Source: Bacteroidota bacterium
Lineage (GTDB): Bacteria > Bacteroidota > Kryptoniia > Kryptoniales > JAKASW01
Direction of reading: 5' to 3'
DNA: 11,099 bases
NCBI GenBank assembly: GCA_021796055.1
Contig: JAJYOS010000122.1
Span: 1 to 11,099 of the forward strand
Position 1 is the stretch's first letter; every line of letters begins with the position of its first letter. Shown piece by piece: positions 1-7,044 of this stretch. Under the pieces are notes generated by a model. It searched no databases. It worked only from the letters and a program-made list of their open reading frames with translations, and was not told the DNA's origin. The translations under genes and the position numbers were made by a program.

Positions 1-1
1 G

Positions 2-958
2 CCCATAAACACGCAATGGTATTTTCATTGTTCGCGGGGAATTTTCAGAAATCTCAAGCGATATAATGCCGCGATCGATGGCCGGCTCGGCACTCCGAAG
101 ACGCTTTCAGACTATGAGAGAAAGGCCCAGTTCATTAACTACGAGGGGATGCGCGCGATGTTCGAAGCCTTCGGCGCTGAGAAATTCACGTCGACCGGAG
201 TCGTTCAGTGGATGTACAACTCCGCATGGCCGAAGATGTGGTGGCAGCTGTTCGATTACTACCTAGATCCGACAGGCGCTTTCTACGGCGCGCAGGAAGC
301 CTGCAAGCCAATACATGTGGTTTACGATTACGCTACGCGCGGAATTTATGTCGTGAACTCGACACTCCGGGCGAGCGAGGGAATTACGGTAAGTGCTCGC
401 GTCCTGAATTTCGACATGAAAGACATGTTCCGGCTGCAAAAGACAATGAATTCTGCCGCCAATACTTCCGAAATGGTAACGGCGCTACCCCGCATCAAAT
501 CGCTGACACCGACATACTTTGTAGACCTCCGGCTATACAAAGGGACAAAGCTCCTGAACGACAATCTGTATGCACTATCGACGAAACCGGATTCATTGAT
601 AGAGAAAAAATCCACCTACTACGTTACGGCTAGCTCCTACGCGAATCTCAAGGAGCTTAACGACCTTCCTCAGGTAAAGCTTCAGCAAAATCAGACTTTC
701 GAGAAGAAGGGAGACCTATACGACGTGACGGTTCGGCTCCATAACCCGACCGATCATCTCGCCTTCATGGTATATCTATCCGTACGAAAAGGAAGCACGG
801 CTAATTCAGTCCTTCCGATTTTCTGGGACGACAATTACATTAGTCTTCAACCCGGCGAGACACGAACCGTGCGGGGATATTTCCACACGGCGGACCTGCG
901 CGGTCAATTGCCGCGGCTCGAACTTTCAGGATGGAACATAATGCCATATGGAAAATAA
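2..958 (+). CDS. Glycoside hydrolase family 2, exo-beta-D-glucosaminidase-like, C-terminal part (5' truncated by window)
   Basis: The frame is open from the left edge, so this is the last 318 residues of a larger protein; the ATG at 149 is internal. Residues around 140-300 nt read NYEGMRAMFEAFG, STGVVQWMYNSAWP and DYYLDPTGAFYG, the end of the catalytic barrel in GH2 exo-beta-D-glucosaminidases (CsxA type, EC 3.2.1.165) and related endo-beta-mannosidase-like GH2 enzymes. It is followed by KPIHVVYDY and VVNSTL, then Ig-like beta domains ending in SYANLKELNDLPQV and DDNYISLQPGE, typical of the terminal Ig fold of this subfamily. Family members remove non-reducing GlcN from chitosan oligomers, usually outside the cytoplasm. 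The catalytic glutamates lie upstream of the window, so activity cannot be judged, and a mannosidase specificity is possible. Its stop lies inside the start of the next gene, an APC permease, implying translational coupling. Family assignment is firm; substrate is inferred. Confidence 0.88.
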   Translation, partial: PINTQWYFHCSRGIFRNLKRYNAAIDGRLGTPKTLSDYERKAQFINYEGMRAMFEAFGAEKFTSTGVVQWMYNSAWPKMWWQLFDYYLDPTGAFYGAQEACKPIHVVYDYATRGIYVVNSTLRASEGITVSARVLNFDMKDMFRLQKTMNSAANTSEMVTALPRIKSLTPTYFVDLRLYKGTKLLNDNLYALSTKPDSLIEKKSTYYVTASSYANLKELNDLPQVKLQQNQTFEKKGDLYDVTVRLHNPTDHLAFMVYLSVRKGSTANSVLPIFWDDNYISLQPGETRTVRGYFHTADLRGQLPRLELSGWNIMPYGK

Positions 959-2282
959 AAACTCACATCTAGAACGCAGTCTCGGACTGATCCACGCCAC
1001 GGCCAGCAACATGGCCACGATGGTTGGTATCGGGCCGTTCATCACTATCCCGCTCATCATCAGCGCCATGGGAGGGCCGCAGGCCATGATAGGCTGGGCG
1101 GTAGGCGCGATAATTGCGATATCCGACGGACAGGTGTGGGCGGAGCTCAGCACCTCGCTTCCAGGAGAAGGCGGATCGTACGTCTATCTCCGGGAAGCTT
1201 ACAAGAGATATTTTGGAAAGCTCGCAGCGTTCCTCTTCATATGGACGTTCCTACTAAGCGGCCCGCTCGAGATCGCTTCAGGGTTTGTAGGCATGGTCCA
1301 GTACGCGTCATTCATCTGGCCGTGGCTCAACGAGACTAACATCAGAATACTCGCCTTCTCCGTTGGAGTCTTAACGATCATTCTTCATTACAACCGCGTA
1401 AAGTTCGTCGGCGCAGTGACTGTCTTCCTCTGGATTGTCATGCTTGTTACGGTAGCCATCACGATATTCGTGGGTCTGACACACTTCCATGTGCGAGACG
1501 CCTTTACCTTCACGCACGGCTGGTTCAGCTTCTCGTGGGGATTTGTTTCCGGACTCGGATCCGCCACCCTGATCGCGATGTATGACCTGATGGGATATTA
1601 CAATATCTGCTACCTGGAGGAAGAAGTTAAGCGGCCCGAATACGTCTTTCCACGCGCGATTATACTGTCCGTAATCGGCGTGACTCTAATCTACGCGATA
1701 ATGAATATCTCTATTCTCTCCACGATGCCGTGGCAGGAAATCGCGAAATCCACTCACGTCGCCTCCGATATGTTCAGTCAGACTCTTGGGCGGCACTGGG
1801 CAATAATCCTTACGATACTTGTCATCATCACAGCTTATGGCTCCACTTATTCACTCATGATGAGCTACTCCAGGCTCCCGTTCGCGGCGGCGCGAGACGG
1901 TTTCTTCTTCAAGTGGCTCGGAGAGATACATCCCAAAAAGCACTTTCCTCACTTCTCTCTCCTCACGATCGGGATCATGACTTGCATCGCGAGCCTGTTT
2001 AATCTCGATTTCATAATAGCCGCCTCACTGTCAAGCCGGATACTGATTCAATTCCTCGGGCAAATTGTCGGTTTGACTCTTCTCAGGAAAAACGAACCGA
2101 CACGGAAGAGGCCATTCAAGATGTGGCTTTACCCGATCCCATCAATTATCGCCTTCATCGGGTTCTCTTTCATATTCCTAAGCTCAGGCTGGGAAGCAAT
2201 CGGAGTGGGGATCGTTTGGATGATTATCGGAGTAATATTCTACATGAAGTGGAACAGGCGTCCTGAAACTGCATCGGCTTAG
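948..2282 (+). CDS. APC-superfamily amino acid/amine permease
   Basis: This 444-residue, very hydrophobic protein has about 12 predicted membrane helices, the usual APC length. Seen: helix 1 with the glycine-rich break GIGPF (residues 27-31), where APC carriers bind the substrate's amino and carboxyl groups; the helix 2-3 loop LPGEGGSYVY (71-80); helix 6 and loop with GYYNICYLEEEVKRP (216-230) matching the E-E-x-K-x-P pattern; the helix 8 loop SRLPFAAARDG (308-318); and KRPFKMWLYPIPS (387-399) as in LAT-like members. These show an inner-membrane secondary carrier, probably for amino acids or other amines, coupled to protons or as an exchanger. ATG 948 is the first possible start because an in-frame TAA lies at 939-941. 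No strong Shine-Dalgarno is seen and the start overlaps the glycosidase end by 11 bp, so reinitiation is likely. The substrate is unknown; a link to amino-sugar release is only inferred from position. Confidence 0.88.
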   Translation: MENKNSHLERSLGLIHATASNMATMVGIGPFITIPLIISAMGGPQAMIGWAVGAIIAISDGQVWAELSTSLPGEGGSYVYLREAYKRYFGKLAAFLFIWTFLLSGPLEIASGFVGMVQYASFIWPWLNETNIRILAFSVGVLTIILHYNRVKFVGAVTVFLWIVMLVTVAITIFVGLTHFHVRDAFTFTHGWFSFSWGFVSGLGSATLIAMYDLMGYYNICYLEEEVKRPEYVFPRAIILSVIGVTLIYAIMNISILSTMPWQEIAKSTHVASDMFSQTLGRHWAIILTILVIITAYGSTYSLMMSYSRLPFAAARDGFFFKWLGEIHPKKHFPHFSLLTIGIMTCIASLFNLDFIIAASLSSRILIQFLGQIVGLTLLRKNEPTRKRPFKMWLYPIPSIIAFIGFSFIFLSSGWEAIGVGIVWMIIGVIFYMKWNRRPETASA

Positions 2283-2320
2283 GCTTGAATCATAATCGAA
2301 AGTCAATCAGTTAAGTGAGG

Positions 2321-2383
2321 CGTGACCGTCACGAAGATTTTATAATCGCTGCAAAGCGTACGATGTTCGCGAATTGTTTCGCG
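2321..2383. repeat. Intergenic inverted repeats before the NlpC/P60 gene
   Basis: The 139-bp gap between the permease stop and the lipoprotein ATG holds two short inverted repeats. CGTGAC-C-GTCACG (2321-2333) is a perfect palindrome with one central base, a shape more like a protein-binding operator than an RNA hairpin. CGCGAA-TTGT-TTCGCG (2368-2383) could form a 6-bp hairpin. Neither is followed by a T-run, so neither is a convincing intrinsic terminator. A TATAAT lies at 2341-2346, just after the palindrome, but no -35 box sits at normal spacing. Confidence 0.35.
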
Positions 2384-2409
2384 TCTTGAATAATTAAATT
2401 ATCATAAAT

Positions 2410-2416
2410 GAGGTGA
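2410..2416 (+). promoter_or_regulatory. Ribosome binding site deciding the lipoprotein start
   Basis: GAGGTGA ends 5 nt before ATG 2422. A GTG at 2413 in the same frame lies inside this site, so it cannot be the start served by it; the ATG is preferred. Confidence 0.75.
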
Positions 2417-2421
2417 AGATA

Positions 2422-3558
2422 ATGAAAAGGCTATTACTGTTGGCGTTTTTCTCCATTGTTGTCGCCGGCTGCAGTAACACGGCAATGCGCGTAGCAAAGA
2501 TCAACGATACAATCGATTCACTCCGAGTTAAATTCGCCCCCGATCCCAGGACGGCGGTCTTCGAAATAACCGCGGGGCAAACTGACGGTTCAATTGTACT
2601 CCGCGGGGAGACAAATGAACCCGAGGCGAAAACGCTCCTGCTGTCGAAAGCGGCCCTGGTGGCCGGAGGACATATCATCGACTCCGTTGTGACTCTCCCC
2701 GAGGCGAAACTCGGCGACAAGATCTACGGGATTGTCGACGTGAGCGTCGGGAACATATATCACGCGCCCAAGTACCAGTCCGAAATGGTCTGCCAGCTTC
2801 TGCTCGGGCATACAGTGAAAGTTCTGAAGGAACATCACGGGTGGCTTTTCGTGCAATCGGATGACGATTATCTCGGCTGGGCGCAGCCGGGTATCATAAC
2901 CCGTATCGATTCTGCCAGCCTCGCTGCATACAATTCCGAGCGTAAATTGATAGTCACCTCCCTCTTCTCAACTCTTCGAAGCAAACCAGGAAACGGAGCC
3001 GCGACAATGTCGGACGCTGTAATGGCAGATTTACTTTTGCCTGTCGGAAGGAGCGGCTCGACCTACGAAGTCAGATTCCCCGACGGAAGGCTTGGCTTCA
3101 TTCCGGCTGGCGACGTCGAGTACTTTGACAAATACATTGCCGAGCACAAACCGACGGCCGATGGAATCGAAAAGGTGGCGCTGAAAATGGTCGGCTTCCC
3201 CTATGTTTGGGGCGGCACGAGCACAAAGGGAGTCGACTGCTCGGGTCTGACCAGGACAGTCTTCCGGATGAACGACATTCGCCTGCCACGCGACGCGAGC
3301 CAGCAAGTCCATGTCGGCAAGAGAGTCGATCCTGGTCCGAACTTCGAGAACCTCAAGAAAGGCGACCTCCTCTTTTTCGGCACCAAAGCCGAGAACGGAA
3401 AGCCTGCAAAGATTGTCCATGTCGCGATATATCTTGGCGGCGGTTACTTCATACAATCGGCAAATCGCGTGCAGATCAGCAGCCTGTTGAAGGGCGACAC
3501 AGCTTTTGACGCCTTCGAGCTGCACAGATTCGTCATGGCAAGAAGAATACTTCCATAA
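2422..3558 (+). CDS. SH3b-NlpC/P60 lipoprotein, gamma-D-glutamyl peptidase (YkfC-like)
   Basis: A 378-residue exported cysteine peptidase that probably cuts murein stem peptides after D-Glu, releasing L-Ala-D-Glu. The N-terminus is a lipoprotein signal: MKRLLLLAFF, then the lipobox VAGC with Cys17 as the lipidated residue, so it is membrane-anchored facing the periplasm. Residues about 20-95 form a small region with GSIVLRGETNEPEAKTLLL, resembling BON-type domains (inference). Two SH3b domains follow (about 103-165 and 174-233), then the NlpC/P60 domain (about 245-378) with GFPYVWGGTS (258-267), DCSGL carrying nucleophile Cys273, VHVAIYLG carrying His333, and Gln345 where the third polar catalytic residue is expected (His in Bacillus YkfC; Asn and Gln occur in the family). 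The layout matches YkfC-like enzymes of Bacillus and Bacteroides. The next gene is a dipeptide epimerase, the expected partner. Exact cleavage specificity is inferred. Confidence 0.9.
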   Translation: MKRLLLLAFFSIVVAGCSNTAMRVAKINDTIDSLRVKFAPDPRTAVFEITAGQTDGSIVLRGETNEPEAKTLLLSKAALVAGGHIIDSVVTLPEAKLGDKIYGIVDVSVGNIYHAPKYQSEMVCQLLLGHTVKVLKEHHGWLFVQSDDDYLGWAQPGIITRIDSASLAAYNSERKLIVTSLFSTLRSKPGNGAATMSDAVMADLLLPVGRSGSTYEVRFPDGRLGFIPAGDVEYFDKYIAEHKPTADGIEKVALKMVGFPYVWGGTSTKGVDCSGLTRTVFRMNDIRLPRDASQQVHVGKRVDPGPNFENLKKGDLLFFGTKAENGKPAKIVHVAIYLGGGYFIQSANRVQISSLLKGDTAFDAFELHRFVMARRILP

Positions 3559-3576
3559 CATTGAAATAGGGTCGTC

Positions 3577-3594
3577 CGGTGACGAAAGTTACCG
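3577..3594. repeat. Hairpin with GAAA tetraloop in the peptidase-epimerase gap
   Basis: In the 140-bp gap, CGGTGAC-GAAA-GTTACCG gives a 7-bp stem (one G-U pair on the + strand) closed by a GNRA loop, 19 nt after the peptidase stop. It is not followed by T residues, so it does not look like an intrinsic terminator; it may protect an mRNA end or mark a binding site. The rest of the gap shows only the AGGAG (3681-3685) that probably serves the epimerase, 13 nt from its ATG. Confidence 0.35.
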
Positions 3595-3698
3595 ATCGGC
3601 GAATTCACAGACACGGGCGCACAGCTTGCCTCGGAATCAAAACCGCGAGCAGTGATGGGCCTATGTGATTCAAACGACAAAGGAGAAAAAGAGCAAGA

Positions 3699-4715
3699 AT
3701 GAAACTCGATTACCGCCGTTACGATCTCAAACTGAAACACACTTTCACAATCTCAAGAAGCTCGAGAGATATCGTGCCTGTCGTGCTCCTTGAGCTTGAA
3801 AAAGACGGCATCACCGCCTACGGTGAGGCGTCTCCTAACGCGCGTTACAACGAAACCCCCGAGACAGTGGAGAAGTTTTTTTCCCTGATCGACCTCGAGA
3901 AACTGTCTGACCCGTTTAAGATCGAGCGCATAAATGATTATCTCGATTCAATCTCAGATCACAACGCGAGCGCCAAAGCCGCTATCGACATAGCGATACA
4001 TGACTGGGTAGGAAAAAGGACGGGGATGCCGCTTTACAGATATTTCGGCGGAGAGAAGGAAAAGGCGCCCATAACTACATTTACAATCGGCATCGATTCG
4101 CCGGAAATAATAGTTAAGAAGACGCGGGAAGCCGTTGAATACCCAGTCTTGAAAATTAAAGTCGGCCTCCCAAACGATGAGGAGATTATCAAGGCAGTTC
4201 GAAGCGTCACTGACAAGCCGCTGCGAGTCGACGCCAATGAGGGTTGGAAATCAAAGGAAGAAGCGCTGGAACGCATTAACTGGCTTTCTACGCAGAACGT
4301 GGAATTCATCGAGCAGCCGATGCCAGCTGCGCAGATCGACGACGTGCGGTGGCTTCGCGAACGCGTGAAGATGCCGATAATCGCGGATGAGGCGGTAAGT
4401 TCGATGTATGCAATACCCGAGCTCGCCACCGCTTACGACGGAATAAACATCAAGGTACAGAAGAACGGTGGACTCCTCAAGGCTCGTAAGATGATCTACG
4501 CTGCGCGAGTGAACAGGATGAAGATTATGTTAGGCTGCATGATTGAAACGTCGGTGGGGATAACCGCTGCGGCCCAGCTTTCTCCTCTCGTAGACTGGAA
4601 CGATCTTGATGGAAACGTTTTGATCTCGAACGATCCTTTTAGAGGAGCACAAAACAAAAGTGGACATATCGTGCTGAATGACGATCCCGGTCTGGGAGTA
4701 ACACCGATATCTTGA
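3699..4715 (+). CDS. L-Ala-D/L-Glu-type dipeptide epimerase (enolase superfamily, YkfB-like)
   Basis: This 338-residue cytoplasmic enzyme of the enolase superfamily (muconate-lactonizing subgroup) should epimerise the second residue of a dipeptide, classically L-Ala-D-Glu to L-Ala-L-Glu, so that murein peptides can be degraded further. Seen: an N-terminal capping domain (about 1-125) with AYGEASPN; the barrel with KIK (K152-K154, base on one face); metal ligands Asp178 (RVDANEGW), Glu205 (FIEQPM) and Asp230 (IIADEA); Lys252 (INIKVQKNGG) as the base on the other face; ETSVGITAAA; and Asp302-Leu-Asp304, the DxD that binds the dipeptide amino group and separates dipeptide epimerases from o-succinylbenzoate synthases. 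Lengths in the family are about 320-370. It follows a YkfC-like peptidase, supporting the murein-peptide role. Related enzymes act on other dipeptides, so the Ala-Glu preference is inferred. Confidence 0.9.
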   Translation: MKLDYRRYDLKLKHTFTISRSSRDIVPVVLLELEKDGITAYGEASPNARYNETPETVEKFFSLIDLEKLSDPFKIERINDYLDSISDHNASAKAAIDIAIHDWVGKRTGMPLYRYFGGEKEKAPITTFTIGIDSPEIIVKKTREAVEYPVLKIKVGLPNDEEIIKAVRSVTDKPLRVDANEGWKSKEEALERINWLSTQNVEFIEQPMPAAQIDDVRWLRERVKMPIIADEAVSSMYAIPELATAYDGINIKVQKNGGLLKARKMIYAARVNRMKIMLGCMIETSVGITAAAQLSPLVDWNDLDGNVLISNDPFRGAQNKSGHIVLNDDPGLGVTPIS

Positions 4716-4883
4716 AGGACCTTCGGGAGCCATTCTCGATCCTGGATTATGAACTTGATGATGTTGCCGCGTCGGTCTCATTGCCGTCGTAAGCGATGAA
4801 TCTGCGTCGCCCTTCAATCCCAATGCATGCCTAGACCCTGCCGAGCTTTGACAACCATACTCAATTGATTTCCCTGAGTGCTG
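4716..4883. other. Convergent intergenic region with a weak interrupted stem
   Basis: The two blocks face each other here. No gene is seen; the longest frame is 26 codons from a TTG overlapping the epimerase stop and has no recognisable match. An interrupted inverted repeat, TGACA (4849-4853) with TGTCA (4882-4886) and ACTCA (4859-4863) with TGAGT (4875-4879), spans the metalloenzyme stop and could form a weak hairpin usable from both sides. It lacks T-runs, so a terminator call would be weak. Confidence 0.3.
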
Positions 4884-5816
4884 TCAGGAGCGAACGAAGC
4901 GTTCCTTGAAGAGTTGAGTGATTCCGGGGGTAATCTCACAAATGGAACCGACCCTACCGCTGAAGAATTCCGCGAATTCTCCCGCGACGGCTGTGAGTGA
5001 AGGATTCAAAGTGTGGGTCTTGATTGAAATATCCTCGAGGTTGCCGTGGTCGCTGGAGATCAGTAGGGTCAGATCGTCCAAGCCGCCGTCGGCGATTCCG
5101 CCGATCAGCTCATCAAGGTTTTTCAGGACGCTTTCCGCCATTTTTTGATCCATCGCGTGTCCGGCTTTGTCGGTAAGAAAATGTTCGAACATGGTAAAGT
5201 CATGTTCGCGGGATATGCGAGCCAGTCTTCGCCCAGCGTCGAACGGAGTGACAGGGGAAATATCGGAATAACCCAATTCAGTCCGCCATCTTTCGGATGT
5301 GATATCTGCCGATAATCCCTTTCCGCTTCGGAGAGAATCCGCATCGCATAACGGCACACCGCTCATAGTGCATGACATCGTAGTGGCGCTCAGCCTCCTG
5401 TGGCCGGATTCGATGTACTGGAAGAACTGTCTGGGGAACGCGTTGGCGAAGAAGACCTCCGCACCAAGATCCTTCAAAACTCTGAAGATGTTTTTCTCCT
5501 GGAGTATCGGCCTTATCTGCGAATGAGGGTAAGGCCCGAAGTGCATTCCGATTACCCGGGCAGCATTGACTCCCGTGAAAAGCGCTGTCTGTCCGGTGCC
5601 GCTTTGCGGAAGGCCTTCGACGCCCATCAAAGCATCGCTCGGCTCGACAAAGGCGCCGCCGTTCCGAAGCACCGGTTTTACCTTTGATGGAATGCCGCCG
5701 AATAAATTCGCGAAATGTTCCATCGTGGTTGAGAAGAACGGATTTACCGCGGGATCCTCCTCACCGATGCCGACGCCGTCGAGAAAGAGGAACAGGAAAT
5801 GAGGCTTGGCTGTCAT
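4884..5816 (-). CDS. Alkaline-phosphatase-superfamily metalloenzyme (iPGM-related, substrate unknown)
   Basis: A 310-residue protein with the bimetal core of the alkaline phosphatase superfamily, closest in motif to cofactor-independent phosphoglycerate mutase and phosphopentomutase. Seen: FLFLDGVGIGE with metal ligand Asp13; PQSGTGQTALFTG (70-82), where Thr77 occupies the place of the nucleophilic Ser/Thr; TDKAGH with Asp216 and His220; SSDHGN with Asp256 and His257; and KTHTLNP with His268. iPGM is about 510-550 residues and has a large inserted transferase domain; here only about 130 residues lie between nucleophile and second metal cluster, so it is unlikely to be a true mutase and is better seen as a phospho- or sulfo-transfer/hydrolase of unknown substrate. 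No signal peptide is seen, so it is cytoplasmic. It starts 24 nt after the preceding gene's stop, which is in frame, fixing ATG 5816 as the first available start; the ribosome site is weak. Confidence 0.78.
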   Translation of the reverse strand: MTAKPHFLFLFLDGVGIGEEDPAVNPFFSTTMEHFANLFGGIPSKVKPVLRNGGAFVEPSDALMGVEGLPQSGTGQTALFTGVNAARVIGMHFGPYPHSQIRPILQEKNIFRVLKDLGAEVFFANAFPRQFFQYIESGHRRLSATTMSCTMSGVPLCDADSLRSGKGLSADITSERWRTELGYSDISPVTPFDAGRRLARISREHDFTMFEHFLTDKAGHAMDQKMAESVLKNLDELIGGIADGGLDDLTLLISSDHGNLEDISIKTHTLNPSLTAVAGEFAEFFSGRVGSICEITPGITQLFKERFVRS

Positions 5817-5840
5817 GCGGGGATGGAATCCATCAAGCCG

Positions 5841-6590
5841 TCAGTTCGTGACGAGATTTGAGATATAGCTCCGCCACTCTCTTTCCAGTTCGGGTACTCC
5901 GATGTGAAACGCCGCTGCCACCGCATTGCTTAAACCTATGGGATGGCTAAATTCGTGAAGGAGCCTGGAAAGCGAACCGACGCCTAACTTCATGTCGAAA
6001 AACTTTCCCGTGTTCCCCAGGTAAAATAGTAAGTCGGAAAGGTTGGTGGCGGAAACCGCGGACTGTATTTTTTCCTCGAGGTCGGAGAAGTACCTGACGT
6101 TCTCGAACGGGGGCGGAGTGAGTCCTTCGTACTCGCCGCTTTCATAAACTGCCGTGGAGTAGACAAGCCAGGCAGGCGCTCCGTTACGACGGACGCTATC
6201 GAGCAATCCGAGAATAGCGCCCGTGGCAAGCTTTGTCAAATAACCTGGAGTATTGATGTCATCAAGCGCTATGACATACAATGTTCCATCCTTCCAGAAC
6301 GGCGAGAAGATGGAATTGACGCCGGTAAGCTGCGCGAAATCATACTTGTCGTGACACAACCTAATCCTAAGCCTATTTCCATGCCCCACTGCAAGTAAGG
6401 AATCATAGTGCGAATAAAGACGCTCGAATTCCCAGAGATATCCGTTCGCGATCGATGTATCGACGTTGGTGGGGGAGTAAACCGTGGCATTTGCGGCGGA
6501 CATGACGCGCAGTGGAGGCTGTCCGAAGTAACCGGTACCGGCAATCCCCATCGGATAAATAAAACCGAGTAGCAGCATCAGATTAATCAT
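5841..6590 (-). CDS. Exported peptidase-MA-like protein, usual zinc site missing
   Basis: A 249-residue protein with a hydrophobic N-terminus ([18 protein letters not shown]) that looks like a signal peptide, so probably periplasmic. The region [16 protein letters not shown] (136-151) resembles the PaWlaEGlAvy segment that follows the HExxH helix in gluzincin peptidase-MA-like proteins, and [11 protein letters not shown] (233-243) resembles that family's C-terminal elE-x-eWr-x-yi end. The residues before the PAWL segment ([13 protein letters not shown], 117-129) lack HExxH, and the Glu of WLxEG is replaced. HEFSH does occur at 212-216, in an unexpected place. It is therefore a degenerate or rearranged member. 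ATG 6590 is chosen over an upstream TTG at 6608 because a GAGG lies 7 nt before it; it overlaps the dtd stop by 8 nt, implying coupling. The family call is from motif resemblance only. Confidence 0.6.
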   Translation of the reverse strand: MINLMLLLGFIYPMGIAGTGYFGQPPLRVMSAANATVYSPTNVDTSIANGYLWEFERLYSHYDSLLAVGHGNRLRIRLCHDKYDFAQLTGVNSIFSPFWKDGTLYVIALDDINTPGYLTKLATGAILGLLDSVRRNGAPAWLVYSTAVYESGEYEGLTPPPFENVRYFSDLEEKIQSAVSATNLSDLLFYLGNTGKFFDMKLGVGSLSRLLHEFSHPIGLSNAVAAAFHIGVPELEREWRSYISNLVTN

Positions 6591-7041
6591 GCTTTTGCCT
6601 CGTATCAATTATTATTGTCACTGGACCATAGTTAACGAGCTCAACATCCATCATCTCGCGAAAAATCCCCGTAGAGACTCTTCCCTTGCCGATATTTGAT
6701 TCAAGCCTCTCCACGAAAAGCGCGTAGAGTCTTTCGGCCAGCTCCGGCTTGGCCGCGTCCATGAAGTTCGGACGATTCCCCTTCCTGGCGTCCCCATATA
6801 ATGTGAATTGGGAAACAACGAGGACAGATCCGCTTACATCTTTGACAGACAGATTCATTTTGCCTTCACCGTCGTCAAAGATCCTGAGACCAGCGCATTT
6901 GTCCGCAAGAAACTCAGCGTCCCGCTCGGCGTCTTCCGCGTGAACTCCCAGCAATATGAGCAGTCCCTTGCCGATGCTGCTTCTAAGGTCGCCGGCGACC
7001 GTGACGGAACTTCGCTTGACACGCTGGACGACGACCTTCAT
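6583..7041 (-). CDS. dtd: D-aminoacyl-tRNA deacylase
   Basis: A 152-residue protein of normal DTD length. It hydrolyses D-amino acids (and glycine mischarged on tRNA-Ala) from tRNA, acting as a cytoplasmic homodimer that recycles tRNA and keeps D-residues out of protein. Seen: start [25 protein letters not shown] (24-33); GKMNLSV (60-66); the SQFT active-site motif at 77-80; and the GPVT motif at 139-142, which carries the cross-subunit cis-Pro of the chirality filter. The residue before GPVT is Tyr (NYGPVT) where Escherichia coli has Asp, a mild difference outside the core motif. It begins 3 nt after the prmC stop and its end overlaps the next gene, so it is part of one transcription unit. 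No good Shine-Dalgarno is seen directly before ATG 7041. Confidence 0.95.
   Translation of the reverse strand: MKVVVQRVKRSSVTVAGDLRSSIGKGLLILLGVHAEDAERDAEFLADKCAGLRIFDDGEGKMNLSVKDVSGSVLVVSQFTLYGDARKGNRPNFMDAAKPELAERLYALFVERLESNIGKGRVSTGIFREMMDVELVNYGPVTIIIDTRQKHD
6598..6601 (-). promoter_or_regulatory. Ribosome binding site inside the end of dtd
   Basis: GAGG on the minus strand lies 7 nt before ATG 6590 and within the last dtd codons. It supports ATG 6590 over the TTG at 6608, which has no such site. Confidence 0.55.
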
Positions 7042-7044
7042 TTC

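Noticed and set aside
2341..2346. TATAAT as a promoter for the lipoprotein gene
   Set aside because: No acceptable -35 sequence lies 15-19 bp upstream; kept only as a note in the repeat entry.
3031..3561. A 176-codon open frame antisense to the NlpC/P60 gene
   Set aside because: The plus-strand gene has clear catalytic motifs, a lipobox and a ribosome site; the antisense frame has no recognisable motif and is a composition shadow.
4712..4792. 26-codon TTG frame overlapping the epimerase stop
   Set aside because: Too short, no ribosome site, no recognisable sequence, and it ends without continuation in other frames.
4849..4886. Interrupted inverted repeat as a bidirectional terminator
   Set aside because: Two 5-bp arms separated by unequal internal loops and no T-run on either strand; too weak to call.
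6583..6608. TTG at 6608 as the start of the peptidase-MA-like gene
   Set aside because: The ATG at 6590 has a GAGG 7 nt upstream and begins directly with the hydrophobic signal segment; the TTG has no comparable site.
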